The notes: a model not told the origin generated them from the sequence alone. A stretch of 48,254 nucleotides of DNA from an uncultured Pelagibacteraceae bacterium (GCA_902590845.1 CACIYJ010000007.1:1-48254), one strand, 5' to 3'. Shown: positions 8,696-17,158, numbered from the stretch's first letter. Translations and numbers: made by a program.

Positions 8696-9700
8696 TTACA
8701 TTAATCCAGCTTCTTTATAATACTTAATTGCACCTGGATGTAATGGAGCTGATAAACCATCAGCTATCATGTTTTTCTTTTCCAGTGGTCCAAAAGCAGG
8801 ATGTTGAGCTCTGAAAGAATCAAAGTTTTCCATAACCGCTTTAGTCACCAAGTATACAAGTTCTTCAGAAACATCAGCACTTGTTACAACAGTAGCTTTT
8901 ACGCCAAATGTTGTAGCGTCTTTTTTCTGATTTGAGTAAGTTCCTTTTGGAATTACTGCTTTAGCATAATAGTCAGCTCCACTAATTAAACCTTGAACTG
9001 GCGCACCAGTTAAGTTAATTGGGCTAGCTTTAGCTTTACAAGTAGCAGCTTGTTCCATAGCTCCATTTGGAAATCCAACTGAATAACCAAAGGCATCTAT
9101 TTTACCATCACAAAGTGCCTTAACTTGCTCTGACGATGTTAGCTCTGTAGTTGCTTTAAAATAACTATTGTCAACTCCCATTGCTTTCATTAGCTCTTCC
9201 ATAGTTCCTCTTTGACCAGAACCAGGGTTACCAATGTTAACTGTTTTTCCTTTTAGGCCTTTAAAATCTTTAATTTTAGATTTTTTGCTAGCCCAAATTT
9301 GAAATGGTTCGTTGTGCACTGAGAATACAGCTCTTAAGTTGCTGAATTGTTTCCCTTCCCATTTGCTTGATCCATTGTAAGCATGGTACTGCCAGTCAGA
9401 CTGGGCTACACCAAATTGAAACTCACCATCTTTAATTTGTCCAATATTGTAGTTTGAACCACCTGTAGAAGGTGCAGTACATCTGTAAGCTTTAGCTGTA
9501 CCTTTCTTTCTACCGTGATCAGCACTTATTGCTGATTTATGAAGCATTTTACAAATAGCATTACCTGTTTGAAAATAAACTCCAGTAGGTCCACCAGTTC
9601 CTATTGTAAAGAACTCTGCAGATTTCGCGATTGAAGTAATCGGGCTTGATAAAGCAAAAGTTACTAAAATTGCTGAAATCATTGATATTATTTTTTTCAT
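8696..9700 (-). CDS. TAXI family TRAP transporter periplasmic solute-binding protein
   Basis: A 334-residue secreted protein that captures the substrate for the fused TRAP permease. Residues 1 to about 28 are a signal peptide (MKKIISMISAILVTFALSS). The mature part begins FFTIGTGGPTGVYFQTGNAI, the diagnostic TAXI opening, and later has VFSVHNEPFQIWA and NIGNPGSGQRGTMEEL. I chose the ATG at 9700 rather than 9712 because GGGAG lies just upstream of it and the signal peptide then starts at its basic end. A sigma70-like promoter (9727-9755) lies directly upstream, so the gene can be expressed apart from the aminotransferase. The substrate is unknown; TAXI proteins characterised so far mostly bind glutamate or other carboxylates. 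Confidence 0.92.
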   Translation of the reverse strand: MKKIISMISAILVTFALSSPITSIAKSAEFFTIGTGGPTGVYFQTGNAICKMLHKSAISADHGRKKGTAKAYRCTAPSTGGSNYNIGQIKDGEFQFGVAQSDWQYHAYNGSSKWEGKQFSNLRAVFSVHNEPFQIWASKKSKIKDFKGLKGKTVNIGNPGSGQRGTMEELMKAMGVDNSYFKATTELTSSEQVKALCDGKIDAFGYSVGFPNGAMEQAATCKAKASPINLTGAPVQGLISGADYYAKAVIPKGTYSNQKKDATTFGVKATVVTSADVSEELVYLVTKAVMENFDSFRAQHPAFGPLEKKNMIADGLSAPLHPGAIKYYKEAGLM

Positions 9701-9726
9701 GTGATCTCCCATTTGTTAATATAATA

Positions 9727-9755
9727 ATTTAACTATGGATAAAGACTAAGGTCAA
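9727..9755 (-). promoter_or_regulatory. Candidate sigma70 promoter for TAXI binding protein
   Basis: On the minus strand, TTGACC (9755-9750), a 17-base spacer, then TTAAAT (9732-9727). Start of transcription would be about 20 bases before the ATG at 9700. It fits the gap between the aminotransferase stop and the binding-protein start. Confidence 0.45.
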
Positions 9756-9763
9756 AGAGAATC

Positions 9764-10999
9764 TTATAGATTTTTGGCCCAATTTGATAATTTTTTTACA
9801 CCTTCAACTACATTTGGTGCATATTTTTCTATAATCTTATCATCCAAGATTTTTCCATTAATTGGGGTTTTAAGAAATTCACTTCCATCAAAGTCAATAT
9901 AGCATAATCTAGTAAACATCTTTTTTGGAGCAAAACCAAAATCAGATGCTGGTAACATTGCTACACCAATTTCATCTAATATACTTTCACATAATTCCGT
10001 GGAAGTTTTATATTTCTTATTAGGAAACTCTGGCATTAAATAAAATGCACCTTGCGGGGAATTAATTAAAACTTTATTCGATTTGAGATTATTGTAAACA
10101 TAATTACCGACTGATCTCAAAATATTTAAAGTTTTAGCTTTATATTCGCTAAAGTCACCTTTGTAAGCTTCGACTGCAGCAAATTGTGCTGGACTATTAA
10201 CTGTAGAATACGACTCGCTGGCTAACATCTTTATATTTTCTAAAAGTTCTGATAATTGATCTGGTACAGCAAAAAATCCTACTCTCCATCCGCCTGCTCC
10301 GCACCATTTACTTAAACCTCCACTAATCAATGTTCTCTCTGGATAATATTGTGAGATTGACTCATATTTATTACAAAAAGTTAAATCTGTATAAATTTCA
10401 TCTGATAAAACTATAAGATTATATTTTTTTGCAACTGCAGCCAATTCTTTAAGGTTTTTACATATTGTTCCTGCAGGATTATTTGGAGAATTAAGAATAA
10501 GTATAAGATTTTTTTTCTTTATTGACTTAATCTTTTTTTCAAGTTGATTAGCAGTTGGAAACCAGTTATTTTCTCTTGAGGTTTGTATCCAGTGAACTTT
10601 ATTTCTACCAATAATCGCTTGGGGTTCATATGAGACCCAACTTGGAGCTGAAAGAATAATTTCACCATTGAATGCAACATGTAACAAAAGCATAGCTTCT
10701 TTTGAGCCTGGGGTAATTATAATATTTTCTTTTGGATAATTAATTCCTATTTTTTTTTTTAAGTTCTTAGATATCGACTCTCTTAATTTATCAAGACCTT
10801 GCATTGGTAAATACTCTTTTCTATGGGCATTGTTTTTTAACACAGTCACAATTTTTTCTGGAACTGGAAATGGCGATTGTCCAAAACCAAACTGATAAAC
10901 TTTTTTTCCTTGATTTATAAGATTCTTACACTTTTCGTTAATAACTAAAGTTGAAGATTGTTTGAGTTTTAAAATACTTTTCTTGGTTAAGTTTTTCAT
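9764..10999 (-). CDS. Class I/II pyridoxal-phosphate aminotransferase
   Basis: A 411-residue cytoplasmic transaminase of fold type I. Visible PLP-site features are NSPNNPAGT (around residues 170-178), SDEIY with D200, and SGGLSKWCGAGGWRVGF with the Schiff-base lysine at K231. The overall pattern is that of aspartate-aminotransferase-like enzymes, but the sequence around the lysine (SKWCGAGG) does not tell the amino donor. It lies 63 bases upstream of the TRAP-TAXI genes on the same strand, so a link between the imported compound and transamination is possible but inferred. Its 5' leader can form a hairpin that reaches the RBS (see separate entry). Confidence 0.88.
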   Translation of the reverse strand: MKNLTKKSILKLKQSSTLVINEKCKNLINQGKKVYQFGFGQSPFPVPEKIVTVLKNNAHRKEYLPMQGLDKLRESISKNLKKKIGINYPKENIIITPGSKEAMLLLHVAFNGEIILSAPSWVSYEPQAIIGRNKVHWIQTSRENNWFPTANQLEKKIKSIKKKNLILILNSPNNPAGTICKNLKELAAVAKKYNLIVLSDEIYTDLTFCNKYESISQYYPERTLISGGLSKWCGAGGWRVGFFAVPDQLSELLENIKMLASESYSTVNSPAQFAAVEAYKGDFSEYKAKTLNILRSVGNYVYNNLKSNKVLINSPQGAFYLMPEFPNKKYKTSTELCESILDEIGVAMLPASDFGFAPKKMFTRLCYIDFDGSEFLKTPINGKILDDKIIEKYAPNVVEGVKKLSNWAKNL

Positions 11000-11002
11000 A
11001 AT

Positions 11003-11048
11003 AACTTCTTGGCAAAAGCTATCTCTGACCTTACGGGGACCAAGGGTT
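11003..11048 (-). promoter_or_regulatory. Possible structured 5' leader of the aminotransferase gene
   Basis: On the minus strand the leader contains CTTGG (about 11044-11040) and, about 22 bases later, CCAAG (11012-11008), followed by the purine-rich AAGAAG just before the ATG at 10999. The arms can pair. The enclosed segment is G/C-rich for this genome (CCCCGTAAGGTCAGAG). It does not match any riboswitch class I can recall. It could be a translational control hairpin or just a chance structure. Confidence 0.3.
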
Positions 11049-11081
11049 TTAAGTCAATTCAAATCTTCAAAATTAGAACAT

Positions 11082-11110
11082 TTGACAAATTGATTCGGTC
11101 ATGTTTTAAT
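11082..11110 (+). promoter_or_regulatory. Sigma70-like promoter of the SUV3-helicase operon
   Basis: TTGACA (11082-11087), a 17-base spacer, then TTTAAT (11105-11110). The -35 box is perfect and the -10 box matches at four positions. The predicted leader before the ATG at 11170 is about 53 bases. A weaker second pair (TTGTTC and TATAGT, 11117-11144) overlaps downstream. Confidence 0.5.
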
Positions 11111-11169
11111 CTTATTTTGTTCTCAATGCTAATCTATATATAGTATAAAAAAATTTAGCTAACACAAGA

Positions 11170-13635
11170 ATGCAAAATCAATCTCAAAAAATTGTTGCTC
11201 TCTTAGGTCCCACTAATACAGGGAAAACTCATGTAGCTATAGAAAGAATGCTTAAATTCGACTCTGGTATATTTGGCTTACCTTTAAGACTTTTGGCACG
11301 TGAAGTTTACGATAAATGTGTTGAGAAAATTGGTTCAGAAAAAGTCGCCCTAATTACAGGTGAAGAAAAAATTATACCTACATCTGCTGACTATTTTATT
11401 TGCACTGTTGAATCTATGCCAAAAAATAAAGCTGTAGATTTTATTGCTATCGATGAAATTCAAATGTGCGCTGATCGTGAAAGAGGACATATTTTTACTG
11501 ATAGATTGTTACATACACGTGGACAAAAATTAACAATGTTTCTAGGTTCTCAAGTAATGGCTAATATAATTAGTGACTTAATTAAAGATGTAGAGTTTGA
11601 AAAAAAAGAAAGATTTTCTAAATTAAGTTATGCTGGTTACAAAAAAATTTCCCGGTTAGATAGAAAAGTAGCAATTATTGCTTTTTCAATTGAGGAAGTT
11701 TATGCAATTGCAGAATTAGTTAGAAGGCAAAAAGGTGGTGCTGCTATAATCATGGGATCTTTAAGTCCAAAAACAAGAAACTCTCAAGTTGGTCTTTATC
11801 AGTCAGGAGACGTTGACTATCTGGTTGCAACAGATGCTATTGGGATGGGTTTAAATATGGATATCAATGAAATTTATTTTTCTAATCTAAAAAAATTTGA
11901 CGGCAAAAAAACTAGAAGACTAAATTTAATCGAGATGTCTCAAATAGCAGGACGAGCTGGAAGATTTAAAAATGATGGTGAATTTGGAACAACTGGAGAT
12001 TGTGAAAATCTCAATTCAGATGAAATAGAAAATATAGAAAAACATCAATTGCCAGAAACCAAAATGATTTATTGGAGAAATTCTAAATTAGATTTTAATA
12101 ACCCTAGTAAACTTATTGCGTCTCTCGAACTTAAACCTATTAAAAAAAATCTTTTGAGAACTAATGACTCGCTAGATGAAAGTATATTGAGACATTTTCT
12201 AAAAAAAGGAGCAAATAATATTCTTTACCACAAAAATCTTGAATTACTCTGGGAGTGTTGCCAGATACCAGATTTTGATAAAAAAGCTTATGGACAACAT
12301 ATAAATATTGTAGATAAAGTATTTCAGTTTTTATCTACTCGAAAGAAAAAAATTCCTAGCACTTTTATGAAAGAACAATTAAAAGGTCTTGAAAAAAATC
12401 ATGGTAACGTTGATCTTTTATCACATAGATTATCTAATGTAAGAACTTGGTCGTATGTAGCAAATAAAAAAAATTGGGTTGAAAATTCTGACTACTGGGT
12501 TCAATTAACAAAAAGCATTGAAGATAAATTATCAGACAAATTACACGATGAACTCACTAAAAGTTTTATTGATAAAAAGATTAGTATTCTTTCAAGAAGT
12601 TTAAAACAAGATGTAATCCTAAATACTAAAATTAATAAGGAAAATAAAATACATATTGACGAACAGTTGATTGGAGAATTAAAAGGTCTTAGATTTATAG
12701 TAGAGCTTACATCCAAAACTCTAGATACTGATATTAAATCCATAAAAAAGGCTGCTCGAAGAGGAGTAAAGGAAGAACTAAATAAAAGAATAAATACAAT
12801 TATTAGCAATCAAGAGATATCGATTGATTCAAATAGCAAAATTATTTGGCAGGGGAATCCCATAGCAAAACTTAAAAAAGGGTATGACTACCTAAGTCCT
12901 AGAATTGAGGTTATTGCAGACGAATCGCTTGAATTAGAAACAAAATTGAAATTAGAAGAATTTCTAAAAAAATGGTTTAATAATTATATTAATAAAATAC
13001 TCGGAGACCTAATTAACTTAACAAAACAAAAAATAGAAAATCAATATTTAAGAGCCTTAATATTTCAACTTTATGAAAAAAATGGAGTTATAAAAAGAAA
13101 TGAAATCGATAATATTGTAAAACTAATTCCCGCGGAAGAAAGAAAGAAATTATGGAAAATGGGTATTAAAATTGGAAGATATCATATTTATTTGCCTAAG
13201 ATGTTAAAACCAAAAGCCGTGGAATTTAGAATCTCATTATGGAAAATTTTTCATAGCCTTGCAAATAAACATGAAATACCAAAATTTGGATTAAATTTTA
13301 TAATTAATAAAAATTATGAACAAAATTTTCTTTTATTATGTGGTTTTGAAAAATTTAAAGAATACTTCGTTAGAATAGATATATTAGAAAAATTATTCAT
13401 CAAAATATTAGATAATTCTAAAAATCGTAAATTTACAATTAATGCCGAAATGATGAATTTACTTGGCTGTACTAAAGACAATTTTTATAAATTAATGACA
13501 TATATGGACTATAAAAAAGATAAAACTGTTGATACTTACATTTTTAGAGGGGAAAGGAAAAAAACAAATAGATCTATAAAATTTGACAAAAAAGAAAATC
13601 CATTTAAAAAACTCTTGTCTTTAAATATAAAATAA
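11170..13635 (+). CDS. SUV3-like superfamily 2 RNA helicase
   Basis: An 821-residue ATP-dependent helicase related to mitochondrial SUV3, widespread in Alphaproteobacteria and probably involved in RNA unwinding or decay. The N-terminus carries Walker A GPTNTGKT (residues 13-20), then LRLLAREVYDK, the motif II IDEIQMCADRERG (a DEIQ-like box), GSLSPKTRNSQ, ATDAIGMGLNMDI and motif VI QIAGRAGRF. The C-terminal 450 residues are lysine-rich and less conserved; they end in a segment with FRGERKK. The gene is first in a tight run (the TerB-like start follows directly after the stop) and is preceded by a good promoter. The helicase family is clear. The RNA target and partner nuclease are not visible. 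Confidence 0.88.
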   Translation: MQNQSQKIVALLGPTNTGKTHVAIERMLKFDSGIFGLPLRLLAREVYDKCVEKIGSEKVALITGEEKIIPTSADYFICTVESMPKNKAVDFIAIDEIQMCADRERGHIFTDRLLHTRGQKLTMFLGSQVMANIISDLIKDVEFEKKERFSKLSYAGYKKISRLDRKVAIIAFSIEEVYAIAELVRRQKGGAAIIMGSLSPKTRNSQVGLYQSGDVDYLVATDAIGMGLNMDINEIYFSNLKKFDGKKTRRLNLIEMSQIAGRAGRFKNDGEFGTTGDCENLNSDEIENIEKHQLPETKMIYWRNSKLDFNNPSKLIASLELKPIKKNLLRTNDSLDESILRHFLKKGANNILYHKNLELLWECCQIPDFDKKAYGQHINIVDKVFQFLSTRKKKIPSTFMKEQLKGLEKNHGNVDLLSHRLSNVRTWSYVANKKNWVENSDYWVQLTKSIEDKLSDKLHDELTKSFIDKKISILSRSLKQDVILNTKINKENKIHIDEQLIGELKGLRFIVELTSKTLDTDIKSIKKAARRGVKEELNKRINTIISNQEISIDSNSKIIWQGNPIAKLKKGYDYLSPRIEVIADESLELETKLKLEEFLKKWFNNYINKILGDLINLTKQKIENQYLRALIFQLYEKNGVIKRNEIDNIVKLIPAEERKKLWKMGIKIGRYHIYLPKMLKPKAVEFRISLWKIFHSLANKHEIPKFGLNFIINKNYEQNFLLLCGFEKFKEYFVRIDILEKLFIKILDNSKNRKFTINAEMMNLLGCTKDNFYKLMTYMDYKKDKTVDTYIFRGERKKTNRSIKFDKKENPFKKLLSLNIK

Positions 13636-14025
13636 ATGAACATTTTAGATCAAGAAAGTGTAACAGGTATTGCGGCTCTTTTAGTTCATGCTGCAAAAAT
13701 TGATGAACAATACTCTGATCATGAGAAAGTACTTATAAAAACATTTATTAAATCATATTTAAAAAATGCTAATAATGATGAAGTTTTAAAAAAAGCTGAA
13801 AAGATAGAGCAAAATTCAAATCAATTATTAGATTTTACTAATATAATTAAAAAAAATACTATAGAAGTTAAATCGGATATTATGGAACATTTGTGGAAGA
13901 TAATTATCTCAGACGATACGATCGATCAATATGAATCAAATTTAATGCGTAGAGTTTGTGGTTTGATTTATTTTCCAGATAAAATGTGTGCAGAAATCAA
14001 ACTAAGATTATTAAATAATAAATGA
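13636..14025 (+). CDS. TerB-like protein
   Basis: A 129-residue helical, acidic protein that begins [20 protein letters not shown] and continues [17 protein letters not shown], the form of the TerB/DjlA-N fold (two helix-loop repeats with conserved acidic residues). The second repeat is [20 protein letters not shown]. TerB-like domains are linked to membrane or metal stress in some bacteria, but single-domain proteins like this in Alphaproteobacteria have no established role. It starts directly after the helicase stop and overlaps the ferredoxin start by four bases, so it is almost certainly translated with them. Confidence 0.75.
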   Translation: MNILDQESVTGIAALLVHAAKIDEQYSDHEKVLIKTFIKSYLKNANNDEVLKKAEKIEQNSNQLLDFTNIIKKNTIEVKSDIMEHLWKIIISDDTIDQYESNLMRRVCGLIYFPDKMCAEIKLRLLNNK

Positions 14026-14366
14026 CATATATTGTAAAAGATGAATGTATTAAATGTAAGCTCACTGATTGTGTGGAGGTCTGCCCGGTAGATTGTTTTT
14101 ACGAAGGAGAAAATTTCTTGGCAATTCACCCAGACGAATGTATAGACTGTGGAGTTTGTGAACCTGAATGTCCAATAGATGCTATAAAAGCAGACACTGA
14201 TGAAGACGTCAAAGATATGGATAAATGGTTGTTGATTAATAAAAAGTTTTCTGCAATATGGCCTAATATTTCTAAAAAAAAAGAACCAATGGAAGAACAT
14301 GAGAAATTTAGAAATATCAAAGATAAGTATGAAAAATACTTTTCAGAAAAACCTGGAAAAAAATAA
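14022..14366 (+). CDS. fdxA: 7Fe-8S ferredoxin FdxA
   Basis: A 114-residue electron carrier with one [3Fe-4S] and one [4Fe-4S] cluster. The cysteine pattern [20 protein letters not shown], then CPVDCFYEG, then [16 protein letters not shown] is that of Azotobacter ferredoxin I and alphaproteobacterial FdxA. The start codon overlaps the TerB-like stop (ATGA). In many Alphaproteobacteria fdxA stands next to carD, as here. The redox partners are not evident from this window. Confidence 0.95.
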   Translation: MTYIVKDECIKCKLTDCVEVCPVDCFYEGENFLAIHPDECIDCGVCEPECPIDAIKADTDEDVKDMDKWLLINKKFSAIWPNISKKKEPMEEHEKFRNIKDKYEKYFSEKPGKK

Positions 14367-14368
14367 AT

Positions 14369-15043
14369 ATGCCAAAAAAGAAAAGGACTAAAAAAGTAAA
14401 GATTATAAAAAAGACAAAAATTAGTAAAATTAAATCTAAAATCAAACCAAAAGTAAAAGCTAATGAAAAAAAGACGGCCTCTCTTGGTCCTGATGAAAAA
14501 CCAGAAATAAAAAAAATTAAAAAACAACCAACTGAGAAACGTATTTATAATCTTAAAGACTATGTAGTTTATCCAAAGCACGGTGTAGGAAAAATAACAG
14601 CAGTTGAAAAAGCTACTATTGGACAAATAGATATACAATTCTATAAAATATTCGTTGAAAAGGAAAAACTAACTTTAACTGTTCCTATTAATCAGCAATC
14701 TAAACTTAGACCAATATCGTCTATCAATCAGATTAATAAATGTATTTCTATTTTAAAAACTAAACCCAAAATCAAAAGAACTATGTGGAGTAGACGTGCG
14801 CAGGAATACGATCAAAAAATTAATTCAGGTAAAATCTACGAATTAGCTGAAGTTGTTAAAGATCTAAATAAAAATACAGATATTATTGCAGATCAATCTT
14901 ATTCTGAAAGACAACTATTTGAAAAAGCTTACGAAAGATTAAAATCAGAATTTGAGGCAGTATTACAAATTAATCCTGAAGATGTTCAAAAAAAAATGGA
15001 TAAAGCTCTTGGAAGAATACAAATCTCAGAGATTACAGAATAA
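14369..15043 (+). CDS. carD: CarD family transcriptional regulator with a lysine-rich N-terminal extension
   Basis: CarD binds the RNA polymerase beta subunit and promoter DNA and stabilises open complexes, often at rRNA promoters. The RNAP-interacting domain starts near residue 63 with LKDYVVYPKHGVGKI and continues with IQFYKIFVEKEKLTLTVPIN. The C-terminal helical DNA-contacting part includes MWSRRAQEYDQKI and SERQLFEKAYERL. The first 60 residues are an unusual lysine-rich, low-complexity tail (starting MPKKKRTKKVKIIKKTK). The usual length is about 165 residues; this has 224. It is last in the helicase-terB-fdxA-carD run and is followed by a strong terminator. Confidence 0.9.
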   Translation: MPKKKRTKKVKIIKKTKISKIKSKIKPKVKANEKKTASLGPDEKPEIKKIKKQPTEKRIYNLKDYVVYPKHGVGKITAVEKATIGQIDIQFYKIFVEKEKLTLTVPINQQSKLRPISSINQINKCISILKTKPKIKRTMWSRRAQEYDQKINSGKIYELAEVVKDLNKNTDIIADQSYSERQLFEKAYERLKSEFEAVLQINPEDVQKKMDKALGRIQISEITE

Positions 15044-15044
15044 A

Positions 15045-15082
15045 AAACGCCCTTTTTAAAAAAATAATTAAAAAGGGCGTTT
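15045..15082. terminator. Bidirectional intrinsic terminator after carD
   Basis: A perfect 15-base stem (15045-15059 with 15068-15082) with core ACGCCCTTTTT / AAAAAGGGCGT and an 8-base loop. A-rich and T-rich flanks on both sides make it usable for carD on the plus strand and for the polybasic peptide gene on the minus strand, which ends at 15097. Confidence 0.85.
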
Positions 15083-15096
15083 ATAAAAAAGCGAAA

Positions 15097-15168
15097 TTAT
15101 CTTCTTCTTCTTCTTCTTCTTTTTGCTTTTTTAGCTTTTTTAGCTTTTTTTCTTCTACGTTTAGCCAT
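15097..15168 (-). CDS. 23-residue polybasic micro-protein
   Basis: An ATG at 15168 follows a strong Shine-Dalgarno sequence (AGGGAGAATAAG just upstream). The 23 codons use only Met, Ala, Lys and Arg: MAKRRRKKAKKAKKAK, then seven AGA arginine codons and TAA. A perfect TTGACA -35 box with a TAATGT -10 box lies about 50 bases upstream, and a terminator follows, so this looks like a complete independent transcription unit. The protein resembles the Lys/Ala/Arg tails of histone H1-like or protamine-like proteins, so nucleic-acid binding is the natural guess, but that is inference. It is too short for most gene finders. Confidence 0.7.
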   Translation of the reverse strand: MAKRRRKKAKKAKKAKRRRRRRR

Positions 15169-15219
15169 CTTATTCTCCCTTGTTTTAAACAAATCTTAAT
15201 GATTCGTTTGTTAATTTAA

Positions 15220-15247
15220 ACATTAATTAATTTGAGATTCATGTCAA
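15220..15247 (-). promoter_or_regulatory. Sigma70-like promoter of the polybasic peptide gene
   Basis: On the minus strand, TTGACA (15247-15242) is followed after 16 bases by TAATGT (15225-15220). Transcription would start about 45-50 bases before the ATG at 15168. The remaining intergenic DNA to 15379 is very AT-rich, and I see nothing else in it. Confidence 0.55.
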
Positions 15248-15379
15248 TTGTTAAATGATTTCTAATTTTTGATTCAAAATTAAAAATTTTATCTAATTTT
15301 TAATTTTTTTGTAAAATTTTAAAAAAGTTAGCAATACCAATGTTTTTTTAAGCAATTAAATAAGGAATTTATTTAAATT

Positions 15380-17050
15380 TTAATAAAGATTTTCTAATTG
15401 TTGTTTATAATTTTTAATTATTTCTTTTCTTTTTAACTTTAAAGTTGGTGTTAACATTCCATTATTAATTGTAAATTCTTCGTAAATTAAAACGAATTTC
15501 TTAACTTTTTCCACTTGTGTTAAGTTTTTATTAATATTTTCTAAAACTAATTTAATTTTTTCTTTATTTACTTCTTTTGCCACAACAATTATGGCAACTA
15601 AATAATTTTTTTTATCTCCATAAACAAATGATTGCTTGATTAATTCGTTTAAACATAAAATATTTTCTATTTTACTTGGAGCAATATTGTCTCCTCCAAG
15701 ATTAACAATAATGTCTTTTTTTCTATCAGTTATTTTTAAAAAACCGTTCTGATCTATCTCACCAATGTCACCTGTATGTAACCAGCCATCTTTTAAAACT
15801 TCTTTGGTTGCCTCTTGTTGATTCCAATAACCCAGCATTACATTTTCACCTCTAATAAGAATTTCACCATCAGAAGCGATTCGAACTTCATTGGTTCTAA
15901 ATGGTGGTCCTACTGTATCTACTTTTACTAGATTTGGTAAATTGCAACTAACTACGGGTGAAGTCTCTGTAAGACCATAACCTTGTAAAGTTGGAAGGCC
16001 TATAGCATTTAAAAATTCACCAACATTTTGATCCAATGCACCACCACCTGATATGAAAGCTTGTAAATTTCCACCAAATTGATTTCGGATTTTTTTTCTT
16101 ACTAAAAGCTGGCAGATGAAATTTTGTATTTTTTCAAAAAATGTCATCTCATTTTTGTTTAACATTTTTTTTCCTAGAGTTAGTGTTTTATTAATTAACC
16201 CTTTTTTTAAACCTTTTTGTTTTTCAAAATTCATATTTATTTTTGTAAAAAGATTTTGATAGAATCTTGGAACCGCTGTCATGATTGTTGGTTTGGCAAC
16301 TCCCATATTTGAAATCAATTTTTCTAAATTTTCAGCATAAAAAACTTTAGCACCTATTAAAATTTGTATCATTTGAACTGTATGTTCATAAGAATGTGAA
16401 AGAGGAAGCCAAGTTAAAAAAGTGGGTTCTTTTTTTTTAAGCAAAGGCTGAAGGAGCTCTAATGCACCTTCACAATTTGATAAAATTCCTCCATGACTCA
16501 AAATAACACCTTTAGGGTTTCCAGAAGTTCCGGAAGTATAAATTATACATGCAGGTAATTTTCGATTTAATTTATCATTTATTTCCTTTTCATATTTTTC
16601 ATTAAAAATGCTCTCAAACGTAATTGAGGAAGTTTTTATTTTCTCAAAGGAAACTATTTCTTTATTATCAATAAATTTATTTATCTTTTCAAATTGAGCA
16701 TCATTTGAAACAACAATTAGTGATGGGGAACAATCATTTAGAATATATTCATAATCTCTTTCTGCATAAGTTGTAAATATTGGAACTGTTATTCCTCCTG
16801 CATTCATAATAGCTAAATCTGTAATTAACCATTCTGGTCTATTTTCTGATAAAAGAAGAACTCTATCCCCTTCTTTAATTAAACTTTTAATTTTATAAGA
16901 AAATTTATATATTTTCTCTGTAACTTCTTCCCAATTATATTGGTGATTATTTTTTGGATTTAGCCATTGTAAAAAAGGTTTTTTCTTATCAATTTGTTCT
17001 ACTTTTTTAAAATAAAGCTCTACTAAACTATTTATTTTACTTACATTCAT
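15380..17050 (-). CDS. Long-chain fatty acid-CoA ligase (AMP-forming)
   Basis: A 556-residue member of the ANL superfamily that activates fatty acids to acyl-CoA via acyl-AMP. The P-loop is CIIYTSGTSGNPKGVILSHG, followed by TWLPLSHSYEHT, the A5 motif QGYGLTETSPVVSCN, and the hinge region GWLHTGDIGEIDQNGFLKIT with DRKKDIIVNLGG. The pattern fits FadD15/long-chain ligases of Gram-negative bacteria. The protein is a little shorter than typical (about 600) and ends soon after the LTPTLKLKR motif, which carries the catalytic lysine. The start ATG at 17050 is only four bases after the 3' CCA of tRNA-Leu, with no RBS of its own. Confidence 0.9.
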   Translation of the reverse strand: MNVSKINSLVELYFKKVEQIDKKKPFLQWLNPKNNHQYNWEEVTEKIYKFSYKIKSLIKEGDRVLLLSENRPEWLITDLAIMNAGGITVPIFTTYAERDYEYILNDCSPSLIVVSNDAQFEKINKFIDNKEIVSFEKIKTSSITFESIFNEKYEKEINDKLNRKLPACIIYTSGTSGNPKGVILSHGGILSNCEGALELLQPLLKKKEPTFLTWLPLSHSYEHTVQMIQILIGAKVFYAENLEKLISNMGVAKPTIMTAVPRFYQNLFTKINMNFEKQKGLKKGLINKTLTLGKKMLNKNEMTFFEKIQNFICQLLVRKKIRNQFGGNLQAFISGGGALDQNVGEFLNAIGLPTLQGYGLTETSPVVSCNLPNLVKVDTVGPPFRTNEVRIASDGEILIRGENVMLGYWNQQEATKEVLKDGWLHTGDIGEIDQNGFLKITDRKKDIIVNLGGDNIAPSKIENILCLNELIKQSFVYGDKKNYLVAIIVVAKEVNKEKIKLVLENINKNLTQVEKVKKFVLIYEEFTINNGMLTPTLKLKRKEIIKNYKQQLENLY

Positions 17051-17054
17051 AATT

Positions 17055-17141
17055 TGGTGGGCGAAGAGAGACTCGAACTCTCAAGGTATTGCTACCACCG
17101 GATTTTGAGTCCGGCGCGTCTACCAGTTCCACCATTCGCCC
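17055..17141 (-). tRNA. tRNA-Leu (anticodon CAA), CCA encoded
   Basis: On the minus strand the gene starts GGGCGAA and ends TTCGCCC plus ACCA, a perfect 7-bp acceptor stem with the CCA encoded. The anticodon stem is CCGGA/TCCGG with loop CTCAAAA, giving anticodon CAA, which reads UUG. A long variable arm (class II) and a T arm of GAGAG, TTCGAGT, CTCTC are present. It lies 17 bases after the symporter stop and four bases before the acyl-CoA ligase start. Confidence 0.96.
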
Positions 17142-17158
17142 GTTATTTAATAATTAAT

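Noticed and set aside
14126-14638. A 170-codon minus-strand frame rich in Phe and Tyr
   Set aside because: It is the antisense of the lysine-rich carD tail and fdxA; the aromatic residues come from AAA/AAG codons read backwards.
15098-15121. A (TTC)n microsatellite
   Set aside because: It is the seven-AGA arginine run of the polybasic peptide gene read from the other strand; the RBS, promoter and frame explain it better than a neutral repeat, though slippage could vary its length.
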